NCBI GenBank assembly: GCA_022704145.1
Contig: JAKJGY010000020.1
Span: forward strand, 1 to 38,773
DNA: 38,773 nucleotides
Reading direction: 5' to 3'
DNA from: Verrucomicrobiota bacterium
GTDB taxonomy: Bacteria; Verrucomicrobiota; Kiritimatiellia; RFP12; UBA1067
In this document: positions 9,701-16,540 of the stretch, piece after piece
Layout of the letters: the number at the start of each line of letters is the position of its first letter
Position numbering within the stretch: the stretch's first letter is position 1
Made by a program: the position numbers and the translations under genes
The notes under the pieces: generated by a model
What the model saw: the letters and a program-made list of their open reading frames with translations, nothing else
What the model was told of the DNA's origin: nothing
Databases searched by the model: none

Positions 9701-12700
9701 GCCGCCTTCCATGAGAGATAGAGAACCGAACGGAGCGACTGTGTCTCCATATAGAAGATCGGAATGCGGCGCTCCTCGCCCGCCTTCAACATGCTTGCGG
9801 GATAGGTTGCGGACGTGGCAAAAATCTCGATACCGCCGTTCTGCCATTCCTCGTTCGAACTGAGGCGGATGTAGAGCTTATCGTCGGGCTCCAGTTTCGT
9901 TACGTCCGTAACCGGAATACCGGCACCTGCCCACCCACCGCCACCGCTGGCGGATGAGGCAGAGGCCATCGCTGTCACTTTAGAAATTCCAGATCCACTA
10001 AGCTCTTTCGCTGGCAAGGCACTCGCCGCCGCGTGAGCTATGGGAATGCGTCCCCCCGACCAAGTTCCTCCGATCAGTTGTCCTGGCAAAAGCGTGACGT
10101 GCGGTGCAGGAAGGTCGGTATTGCCGTTGTTCCCATAAATGAAGTACGCGGTCGCCGGGCGTCCGGCACGGGTCTGTGCCGGCATTTCGAACCGGGCGTA
10201 GAAGTTCTTCTGGTCATACAACGCACCTGCTATGACCGTCAGCGCACCCGACAACTCGCTGGTGTGCCCCTGCCCGTCATCCACCCGGACGGTATAGGCG
10301 CCCGCAGGAATGTTGAGCAGATCGAGGTGTATCGCCACCTCCGTGGCCGAAAGATGCTCCACCCAAGAGGCGTTGTATGTTGCAGCCCCGAGAGCGATTC
10401 TTGCGGAGGATACCTCGTCAAGCCGCGTTCCCCTCAGCGCGACGACAAACTTACCCGTGTTGGGAACGCTTTGCGTGCCGATCGACCATAGCTTGAACGG
10501 CAGGGGCTGAACATTGATCGTAGGCGTGACCGACGCGTCACCCGTATTATGCAGCGAAAGAAACAGCTCCGTCTGCGAAGCCCGTGACGGAATGACAACG
10601 GCATACTGCCCTTCACCCAACGTGATCACCTGATAGTCATAGTGGTCAGCGGAAGGCGCATAGCCCAGACCGACAAAGGCTGCGAGATCCCGCGACGAAA
10701 GCGTGATTACCGCGCCGGAACGCCACAGATTGCCGTCCATCTTCCACACCCCGGTTTCGCCTGCCGCGAGCGTGGGCGTGGACGATCCCAGGCCTAGGGA
10801 CAGCGATGCAATTGAAAGCCGCGCATTGGAGGTTTTAGAATTGTTTGCGGTGAGCGAACCCTCGAACACACCGCGATTGCTGTTGGCCGTCACCGTGTAG
10901 GCCCATGTGCCGCCCTGTACGGAAGGCAGGCGAAATGACGCGGAGTAGTCGCGGGCTTCCCCCGGCTGAAGCGTATCCGACACGACTTTATCGCCCAGCA
11001 CGATCCGCTGTACGCCCAGGGCGGGATCGGCCGCCGAAAGAACGATCGCATCAACCCGCGTTCCGCTGGCAGGCTTCGTACCGATATTGCACACGCGCCA
11101 TGTGACCGTCACGTTCTCGCCGACATTGGCATGCGCAGTTCCTGAGACCGACTCAGCCGACAGATCAACGTCAGACGGAGCGTCCACGCTGACGAACTCG
11201 CTAATCCCGATGTCGGCGTACACGCCTTGGGCATCGGGTATGCCGGTCGGCACAACATAGGAGGTGTTAATACGCGGCGTGCCGAGATAGTCGACAGCCG
11301 GCGCTACGGTGGTGTCTGCGGCATCGATGCAGGGACTTCCCGTCTTGAGCGCGAAATTACCATTCTCGGGATCGACAAACAGCGGATCGCCCACAATACT
11401 TCTGCCGGCCGTGACTCCGTTCAAATTCCCGCTGGGTGCTTCCGGATTCCAGAAACAGCACGACTGGATGACCTGCGAGCCGTTATCGCGACTTGCGCCG
11501 GAACCTGTGTTGAAGGCGGAGATGCTGTTCTTCACCGTCAGCGTGCTCCCATGGTTAAAGACGCCGACCCGGTTGTAGGCAAAGACGCAGTTGATTGCGG
11601 TCACATTGCCCGAATGGGCGCACAGCCCTCTGTCGCTATCGAGGAACAGGCAATTCTCGAACGTCGCATTTTGCGCGAAACAACCGTCCATCGGCGAACG
11701 CGTAAACGTACACCCCTTGAACGTTCCCCGACCGCTGCTCCAGAAGAAGACGTTCGCGCGGGCACCGTACTGGTTACCGTTCACCCCACCGCCATACAGG
11801 AAGGTACAATAGGCGAAATCGCCCGTCCCGCCGTTCAGTTTGACCATGCCCCAGTCGCCCAAGTTCGGAAGCGTGCTTACCCCGTCCCCATTCGTGTCGC
11901 CGCCGACTGTATCGTCTTTGTGCGACGTGAAGATGATCGGCTGGGCGCGGGTACCGAGGGCACGCAACGTTCCGTTACTGTTGATGATGAGCGATTTCCC
12001 CGCCGCGAACTTCACGATGGCTCCAGGCGAAAGGGTCAGCGTACCGCCGCTCGCGACCGTGATGTCCCCGGTCACGCTATAGGTACGTCCAGGCAGCCAC
12101 ACCTTCGCGCCGCTGATTGTTCCAGCCGTTTTCTGCGTGGTGTAGCGCAATTCGGTTGTTGAGTCCATGGTCAGCGTACCGGTCCCGCTGATTGTATAGG
12201 CGTCCGGCGCCGGCTTGCTTCCTGAACCGTCCAGATTCGTGTCGCCGCCCAGCGTGTCGTCCGCTGCATGGGTGAAACGCACACCCCGCGCGATCAGCGT
12301 GCCGCCAGTCAGCACCTCGATGCCCGCGCCGCTCTCAAATTTCACGATCGTCCCCGGCTCGATGGTCAGCGTCACGCCGGACGGCACGATGACTTTGCTC
12401 CTCACCAGATGAATATTGCCAGCCGACCAGGTCTCATTGGTGCCCAGCGTACCACCATGAACGATCGTGTTCGGGTCATACACCAAGAATTGAGCTGTGT
12501 GTCCATCGAGAAGCACCCCACTTGCGTCCACGATCTCATGCGTCACGGTATACCGCCCCGGCTCAACCCCGGCTGAGTTCCAGTGATAGATGCCGCTGCA
12601 CGGCCCGGCCAACTCCTGTAACACATTCGTTGCTCCGCCGCCGTTCTGCCGCCACAGACTCATGCGGCTGCGCAGGCCTTCCTCTGCGACACCGCTTTGC

Positions 12701-13551
12701 CAAGCCGTACTATAGGTCAACCGTTCCGGGATACGGATGAGCGTTCCAGTACCCACGCTCGCGTCCATATCCGTACCGCGCGAATCCGCTGTTGAACACG
12801 AGGTTCTGTCCACCACCGTCAGCGTCGAGGCTGATGTCTGAACCACCGCCCCCGAACCGTCCAGCACCTCATAAGTCAGCGAGTAACTCCCGCCGGATAG
12901 TCCGACCACGCTCCACGGCACCGTGCCCGCGCACGGACCAGCCTGATCCAAGAGGATCATCGCATTGCCCGTCCCGTCCGCACGCCGCACGCTGATCCGT
13001 ATCCGCGCGTCAGCCTCCGCCAGCAGGCTCTGCCATGCCGTGTTGTACGCGATACCCTGCGCATCGCTGACCGCGACCGTCCCGGTCGTCACCTTCGCGT
13101 TTACCACGACCTCCGTCGACGTAGCGTCCGAGCGCGACACCGCGTCCTCCACCGTCAGCGTTGAGGCTGATGTCTGAACCGCAGCCCCCTCTCCGTCCAG
13201 CAACTCGTAAGTCAGCGAGTACCGCCCATCGGATAGTCCGGCCACACTCCACGGCACCGTGCCCGCGCACGGACCAGCCTGATCCAGGAGGATCGTGACA
13301 TTGCCCGTGCCGTCCGCACGCCGCACGCTGATCCGTATCCGCGCGTCAGCCTCCGCCAGCAGGCTCTGCCAAGCCGTGTTGTACGCGATCCCCTGCGCAT
13401 CGCTGACCGCGACCGTCCCGGTCGTCACCTTCGCGTTTACCGCAATTTCCGGCGATGTCGAGTCCGAACGAGACACCTCATTCGTGTCGGCGCGTGCCGC
13501 GCTGTCCAACAACACCGCCGCCAACACTACTGCTGTTCTCAAAATACACAT
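6721..13551 (-). CDS. giant secreted RHS-repeat protein with beta-helix and CARDB domains
   Basis: 2276 residues. A Sec signal (MCILRTAVVLAAVLLDSAARA) is followed by two near-identical 112-residue repeats and a diverged third copy (to about residue 360). Next is a right-handed beta-helix region (about 360-790, with GVTLTIEPGTIVKF, FENCLFLDS and VFAYNRVGVFNHG). A CARDB-like domain follows (about 795-920, VTWRVCNIGTKPASGTRVD), then a long unassigned part. Many YD repeats occupy about 1400-2100 (YTYDAAGRLS, YDADGNLTRKG), and then the RHS core (RYYHADLQGSTRALTSEAG, FLHIDPIGLRSGDVNWYRYC, DPKGL). After DPKGL an acidic, then hydrophobic tip of about 91 residues follows, with no recognised toxin motif. 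In RHS proteins the core forms a shell around a variable C-terminal domain. The tip and adjoining core DNA (6721 to about 7200) is about 40-47 % GC against about 63 % in the rest. Confidence 0.92.
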   Translation of the reverse strand: MCILRTAVVLAAVLLDSAARADTNEVSRSDSTSPEIAVNAKVTTGTVAVSDAQGIAYNTAWQSLLAEADARIRISVRRADGTGNVTILLDQAGPCAGTVPWSVAGLSDGRYSLTYELLDGEGAAVQTSASTLTVEDAVSRSDATSTEVVVNAKVTTGTVAVSDAQGIAYNTAWQSLLAEADARIRISVRRADGTGNAMILLDQAGPCAGTVPWSVVGLSGGSYSLTYEVLDGSGAVVQTSASTLTVVDRTSCSTADSRGTDMDASVGTGTLIRIPERLTYSTAWQSGVAEEGLRSRMSLWRQNGGGATNVLQELAGPCSGIYHWNSAGVEPGRYTVTHEIVDASGVLLDGHTAQFLVYDPNTIVHGGTLGTNETWSAGNIHLVRSKVIVPSGVTLTIEPGTIVKFESGAGIEVLTGGTLIARGVRFTHAADDTLGGDTNLDGSGSKPAPDAYTISGTGTLTMDSTTELRYTTQKTAGTISGAKVWLPGRTYSVTGDITVASGGTLTLSPGAIVKFAAGKSLIINSNGTLRALGTRAQPIIFTSHKDDTVGGDTNGDGVSTLPNLGDWGMVKLNGGTGDFAYCTFLYGGGVNGNQYGARANVFFWSSGRGTFKGCTFTRSPMDGCFAQNATFENCLFLDSDRGLCAHSGNVTAINCVFAYNRVGVFNHGSTLTVKNSISAFNTGSGASRDNGSQVIQSCCFWNPEAPSGNLNGVTAGRSIVGDPLFVDPENGNFALKTGSPCIDAADTTVAPAVDYLGTPRINTSYVVPTGIPDAQGVYADIGISEFVSVDAPSDVDLSAESVSGTAHANVGENVTVTWRVCNIGTKPASGTRVDAIVLSAADPALGVQRIVLGDKVVSDTLQPGEARDYSASFRLPSVQGGTWAYTVTANSNRGVFEGSLTANNSKTSNARLSIASLSLGLGSSTPTLAAGETGVWKMDGNLWRSGAVITLSSRDLAAFVGLGYAPSADHYDYQVITLGEGQYAVVIPSRASQTELFLSLHNTGDASVTPTINVQPLPFKLWSIGTQSVPNTGKFVVALRGTRLDEVSSARIALGAATYNASWVEHLSATEVAIHLDLLNIPAGAYTVRVDDGQGHTSELSGALTVIAGALYDQKNFYARFEMPAQTRAGRPATAYFIYGNNGNTDLPAPHVTLLPGQLIGGTWSGGRIPIAHAAASALPAKELSGSGISKVTAMASASSASGGGGWAGAGIPVTDVTKLEPDDKLYIRLSSNEEWQNGGIEIFATSATYPASMLKAGEERRIPIFYMETQSLRSVLYLSWKAAFEPNSGNYPWVANAANMRPAWANDETWSYILANLKASVGDTWDDYHVKLRDNLDYLASMGFVTARAGAAWQIEVNSAIAPNGQPAVLASDTDLGVAVRGGAIGVKRIYGSSLRHRFTRGIFGYGWTHGYDYAVELQASQKRLYVYSASLGTLTYTYEKTADSIPQWKPTDTGNKVQLAETADAYVLTDRQSNVIRLDKETGDIVSVSDNAGNATSFEYADTNKLTAVRHTDGRHLLFTYSGDLVSEVTDDQGASVSYTYNNGSLTSVRDNVTSNITAYAYSSESGIRRRALTQVRYPDNTTLDYLYDTMGRVASVSRNGNRETVAINYESSAIASTVDAAGALTRTWYGPGGQPLAVQDALGGVIRYTYDVDRGLLTSMTLPNGTVTRIDYDADNNPSRTVSPKGVATGFASDAMGLLASFTDARGKTTHYNRDAKGNTLAIVYPDASQRAFTYDAKNQLVTATNRRKQQVALVRDEFGRVTQRTYPDGRTFAYTYNAKNRLLTASDTLTGTITFTYDAADRLHSVVYPDGKGFTYTYDAAGRLSKRVSEDGFALNYAYGADGNLAAVSDKDGKEYVRYTFDDLTGRIASAAYGNGTRTEYAFDIAGRTTGITHKGADGQPLAFFNYAYDANYDIAAMTNASGVTAYAYDAEHQLVQAAYPGGTTNAFAYDTVGNRVTADGVPYTVNALNQYTQVGDTACQYDADGNLTRKGEMTFEYDAENRLVSRIRADGTVWSSAYNALGQRMQVVDGGVTNRFVFDAVGNLAAECDGDGTLTRRYIRAGRLVADEEAAGTRRYYHADLQGSTRALTSEAGAVIGTADYSAFGAITASTGESSRFGYVGAYGVINDGDDVLFMRHRYYECLVGRFLHIDPIGLRSGDVNWYRYCKNNGISLTDPKGLIEDPCDKIKDPLFKFLDGEDEESEIDEEDFDETFDSRRKFENNMRVFQLSTATLAGTVLAYEVISRVGPAAIAALFPPSAPIMVPIAIRPTP
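12813..13484 (-). repeat. 336-bp tandem duplication inside the RHS gene
   Basis: Two head-to-tail copies of a 336-bp (112-codon) unit; for example CTGATGTCTG occurs at 12831 and again at 13167. Long stretches, including the part encoding TTGTVAVSDAQGIAYNTAWQ, are identical at protein level. The boundaries are approximate because the unit grades into a diverged third copy towards the lower coordinates. The near-identity points to recent duplication. Confidence 0.85.
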
Positions 13552-13888
13552 GTTCGACTCCTTCAGCAGCCACTGACAACGCTCAAGGCCGTTGACAATC
13601 GCTGCGGCTATCCATCACACATAGTCGAGGGCTGTCAGCGGCTGTAACCCGGCTGTAACCCGGCTGTACATTCTTTCTTGTTTCCACGCACAAGTCACAC
13701 TGTAGTTGCACTTTTACACTGTCGTGTCTCGACAATCACGCAATGAACGCATTATTTACATCCTCGCCGTCAGGAATTGCGATCGAAACACCAGGATAAA
13801 CACATCCCCTGCCTGTATTCATCGTCCCTTACTCGCGCTCGCTTCCTTCCCTCGCCGAAGCACCACTACTTAATTACCGGAATAAATT
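13552..13888. other. 337-bp intergenic region upstream of the RHS operon
   Basis: No gene is seen here. This is the leader region of the three-gene RHS operon, which is read towards lower coordinates. It holds an 11-bp unit (GGCTGTAACCC) repeated in tandem about 2.7 times at 13640-13670. It also holds a short dyad GTCG-TGTCT-CGAC near 13720. I could not identify a convincing -35/-10 pair. No hairpin with T-run is visible downstream of the SUMF1-like gene, so read-through from that gene is possible. Confidence 0.55.
13640..13670. repeat. short tandem repeat (11-bp unit, about 2.7 copies)
   Basis: GGCTGTAACCC occurs at 13640 and 13651 and a partial copy (GGCTGTA) follows. It sits in the leader of the RHS operon. 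It could be a protein-binding array or simple slippage. Confidence 0.75.
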
Positions 13889-15157
13889 CTAAGGCCCATT
13901 AAGCGTTGTTGTTACACGCAACCCATAACACGAATAGCCATTGAAATCACCCATATCTTGCCGAGTCGCGGAGCGACAATCTTTAGCAAGGCTGCCTCGT
14001 ATTCCGCCACCATTTGCTGTCCAAGTCAGATAGAACCAACTTCCACCGCGACACACGCGGCTACCTGAGATTCCACCCCCTCTGGGGTCAATCACGCTTG
14101 TTGTTGAATATGCAGAATACGCATCTAAGCACCATTCTTTGATATTACCATGCATGTCATATAATCCCAAAGCGTTTGGCAAATAAGACCCCACTTTTGT
14201 ATGGTAGTTTGTATACCCACCACTTCCATCCGTCTGATTATAGGTATATCGTCCCAATTTCGCCAAATTTGCACAACTTGCTGTGCCAGTAAGGTTCTTC
14301 CCACTATTTAGGGCCGTTGTAGTACCTGCGCGGCACGCATATTCCCACTGGGCTTCCGTTGGTAAATCGAAAACCAATCCTGTTTTTACGCGCAATTTAC
14401 TTATGAAACTTGTGCTATCTACCGTGTTGGTTATTGGCCATTGAGAACCTAAACTGCCTCCTCGAATATCTGAATATAATACATTTTCTAAAGGCCGCAT
14501 ATCTCCTTTATAATAGGATGGATTACCCCACATCACCAGTACCCATTGCTTCTGCGTCACCTCAAACACACCGATGTAATACGGTTTCGTCAGCGTCACC
14601 TGATGTTGAACCTCATCCGTATTTCTTCCCAACTCATCCAATGGGCTGCCCATGATAAACGTGTCCGGCATGATCAGGCGCAGCACCAGCTTGGTGGTCT
14701 TGTACTCGTCCGTCCAGCCGCCGCCGGGCATCGCGTCCAGGTACCGGATGGGATAGCAGAGCGCGTCCGGGCCGGGTGAAAGGTCGACCACCAGATACGG
14801 GGCCATGCCGCTCACCGCCTGCAGGTTGACCGTGAAATTGGTGGAGACCAGCGTGGGCGCGTCCTTGGTCATGTTCCAGACCATGTGATGCTGCCCCGCT
14901 TTGACCTTGGCGCCGGCTCCGTCGCCCGTCAGCGTGCTCATCAGCACGTACTTGCCGCTCTGGCGGTCATACCCCGTGGGATAGATGCTCGCCTCCAGAT
15001 CCGGGTCGTCCGTCATGACCTCATAATTGATGTCCACCAGCCCATTCCACGGGTACCGCTGCTGGCACACCACGTTCGTCACCGTCACGCCCGCCTGCGC
15101 CACCGCAGCGGCCAGCACGAACCCCATTACCCTCATCACTCGTGTCTCAACGTTCAT
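13889..15157 (-). CDS. SUMF1/FGE-fold secreted protein
   Basis: 422 residues. The ATG at 15157 is preceded by AAGGAG with a 7-base spacer. A signal peptide (MRVMGFVLAAAVAQA) precedes a beta-rich N-terminal domain of about 130 residues (VTNVVCQQRYPWNGLVDINYEV...). That domain precedes SUMF1 domains in many PVC proteins. The formylglycine-generating-enzyme fold starts at FIMGSPLDELGRNTDEVQHQVTL and includes VFEVTQKQW, LPTEAQWEYACRAGT, LYDMHGNIKEWC and RVCRGGSWFY, ending YGLRVTTTL. The paired cysteine motif of true FGEs (LCH.SYC after the GGS.) is absent, so sulfatase activation is unlikely; a binding or scaffold role is more plausible. The first 180 codons are about 65 % GC, the rest (13889 to about 14630) about 40 %, a sharp break at the domain boundary. 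Confidence 0.87.
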   Translation of the reverse strand: MNVETRVMRVMGFVLAAAVAQAGVTVTNVVCQQRYPWNGLVDINYEVMTDDPDLEASIYPTGYDRQSGKYVLMSTLTGDGAGAKVKAGQHHMVWNMTKDAPTLVSTNFTVNLQAVSGMAPYLVVDLSPGPDALCYPIRYLDAMPGGGWTDEYKTTKLVLRLIMPDTFIMGSPLDELGRNTDEVQHQVTLTKPYYIGVFEVTQKQWVLVMWGNPSYYKGDMRPLENVLYSDIRGGSLGSQWPITNTVDSTSFISKLRVKTGLVFDLPTEAQWEYACRAGTTTALNSGKNLTGTASCANLAKLGRYTYNQTDGSGGYTNYHTKVGSYLPNALGLYDMHGNIKEWCLDAYSAYSTTSVIDPRGGGISGSRVCRGGSWFYLTWTANGGGIRGSLAKDCRSATRQDMGDFNGYSCYGLRVTTTLNGP

Positions 15158-15212
15158 CCTTCATCTCCTTATTCACATCTCATCCGTAGTTCAATACGAA
15201 GCCAGAAGCCGT

Positions 15213-15890
15213 TCAATCCGCGAACTTCGGCGCTTTGCACGCGGGACAGCCACCCAGACTGAAACGCGAGTCGTATTCGCCATGTTTCGAACAATTTCTC
15301 GTGTAGATGTCCGTGCGCGGCTTGTTCACGCTTATGGGGGCACTAGCGCCTGTGCCTCCGCTGTACTGCGATGGCTGGATTGTGTTATAGCTACTCGTGT
15401 AGCTGGCCCCGCCGCTGCCGCCGTGGCCGTTCATGGCATCGGCGACAACGGCCGCCCCCGCCCCGGCCGTCGCCAACGCGACGAGGAAGACCGGCGTGAC
15501 CTTATTCCAGACGTCCGCCACACGGTACTCGTAGCTCTCCCACGGATAGGCCACATTGGAGGCGTGGCTGAACGTGAGCATCTCGAAAGGCCCTGTCACC
15601 ACGTCAGGGATCGTGGCGAACGCCCCGGACGGGAGCGTGAGAAGCGGCACAAAAGGAGTGCCCAGCACCTTCCAGGCCACATGGGTGTCGCTTTCGTTGT
15701 AGAGATGGTCGTATGTGGCGTAGCTGGTGCCCAGCAGATTGATGGGCGAGCAGACCGTCCGCGCCAACCCCATGCCCTCTCGCTCCAGTACGTTCAAATC
15801 GCGTTGCCCCACCTCGTACGAGGTACAGCCAGACAGGACGAACTCCGCCGCAACAGCGGCCAGCGACAACGCCACGCATACCCAGCGCAT
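15213..15890 (-). CDS. outer-membrane-type lipoprotein, function unknown
   Basis: The ATG at 15890 is preferred over an in-frame ATG at 15914, because a strong purine-rich site (GGGGGAGGGGG) sits 7 bases upstream of it and a classic lipoprotein signal follows (MRWVCVALSLAAV...FVLSGC, lipobox LSGC). The body has DLNVLEREGMGLARTV and FATIPDVVTGPFEMLTF, then a hydrophobic stretch (VFLVALATAGAGAAVVADAM) and a Gly/Ser-rich linker. The last 35 residues carry CSKH and CPAC spaced like a small zinc ribbon. The first half resembles short YceK-type lipoproteins in layout only. It is 55 bp upstream of the SUMF1-like gene in the same direction and may be cotranscribed with it. Confidence 0.72.
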   Translation of the reverse strand: MRWVCVALSLAAVAAEFVLSGCTSYEVGQRDLNVLEREGMGLARTVCSPINLLGTSYATYDHLYNESDTHVAWKVLGTPFVPLLTLPSGAFATIPDVVTGPFEMLTFSHASNVAYPWESYEYRVADVWNKVTPVFLVALATAGAGAAVVADAMNGHGGSGGASYTSSYNTIQPSQYSGGTGASAPISVNKPRTDIYTRNCSKHGEYDSRFSLGGCPACKAPKFAD

Positions 15891-15946
15891 TCTTTTACCC
15901 CCTCCCCCAATCACCCGCCTACACAGCGTTCCGGCCGCGCCGCCTC

Positions 15947-15996
15947 TCGACTGCTACCCGCGGCAGCCGATTCGACTGCTAACCGCAGCAGCCGAT
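15947..15996. repeat. 25-bp tandem duplication, two copies
   Basis: TCGACTGCTA-C/A-CCGC-G/A-GCAGCCGAT occurs at 15947-15971 and immediately again at 15972-15996 with two mismatches. Non-coding; role unknown. Confidence 0.8.
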
Positions 15997-16202
15997 GGCC
16001 GTCGAAGCGCCCGCCAGACGCCCATCGCGGCTGATGCTGATATATAGATTGCCGGATTCTCGGAGGCCTGCCAAGCATGAAAAAGCAAAAGGCGCGCCTG
16101 TCGGCCTCCCTGTCTCATTGACCGCGCGTGAAGGCGGCGCAACGGCGCCTCATCGCCCTACCTCTTGCGATCCGATACAGGCCCGTGGCGCAGGGACCGG
16201 CT

Positions 16203-16292
16203 GCACCGGCAGGATGCCCGTGCGACGGAATACCGGACCAGCCGCACGGATAAAACGCCCGCCACAACGTCGCACGGGCATCCTGCCCGTGC
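16203..16292. repeat. REPIN-like element, copy A
   Basis: A 90-bp unit bounded by 25-bp inverted arms (16203-16227 and 16268-16292, one mismatch). Each arm is itself a hairpin built on GCACGGGCA/TGCCCGTGC. This is the layout of a REPIN: two REP hairpins in opposite orientation around a short spacer. Copy B at 16418-16507 is clearly homologous over its whole length, including the spacer. Such elements are normally mobilised in trans by a REP-associated Y1 transposase; none is in this window. Confidence 0.82.
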
Positions 16293-16417
16293 CAAGCCGG
16301 GTGGGCGGGGGCTCCCGTGGCGCGCGGGCGGCCGCTTTGTCGTGAGCTTTGTCGGGTTGGAGGGCATGGGCCAAGGCAGCAGGCTCGTAGCGCCTGCCGT
16401 ACGGGCGGGGACAGGCT

Positions 16418-16507
16418 GCACGGGCAGGGATGCCCGTGCGACGCAATACCGGACCGGCTACACGGACGGGACGCCCGGCCCAACGTCGCACGGGCATCTT
16501 CCCGTGC
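16418..16507. repeat. REPIN-like element, copy B
   Basis: Second 90-bp copy in the same orientation as copy A. Arms lie at 16418-16443 and 16484-16507. Shared core stretches include ATGCCCGTGCGACG and AATACCGGACC. It ends 34 bp before the stop codon of the prenyltransferase-repeat gene, so the hairpins could also act as a 3' end structure for that transcript. Confidence 0.82.
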
Positions 16508-16540
16508 CCAGGCCCGCGGGCGGCGAGGCCCGTGCCGCGG

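Larger units (their letters stand above)
15891..16540. other. 650-bp non-coding region with repeats
   Basis: No gene is supported. Open frames here are GC-driven and cover inverted repeats. The stretch holds a 25-bp tandem duplication (15947-15996) and two copies of a 90-bp element with hairpin ends (16203-16292 and 16418-16507). On the minus strand CTTGGCAG followed 17 bases later by CAATCTATATA, around 16030-16070, could be a weak promoter for the lipoprotein gene. Confidence 0.6.

Noticed and set aside
13640..13670. CRISPR-like array
   Set aside because: Units are contiguous with no spacers and only about 2.7 copies.
13889..15157. Definite diversity-generating retroelement target
   Set aside because: The fold fits, but no reverse transcriptase, template repeat or adenine-linked variability is visible in the window; kept only as a testable idea.
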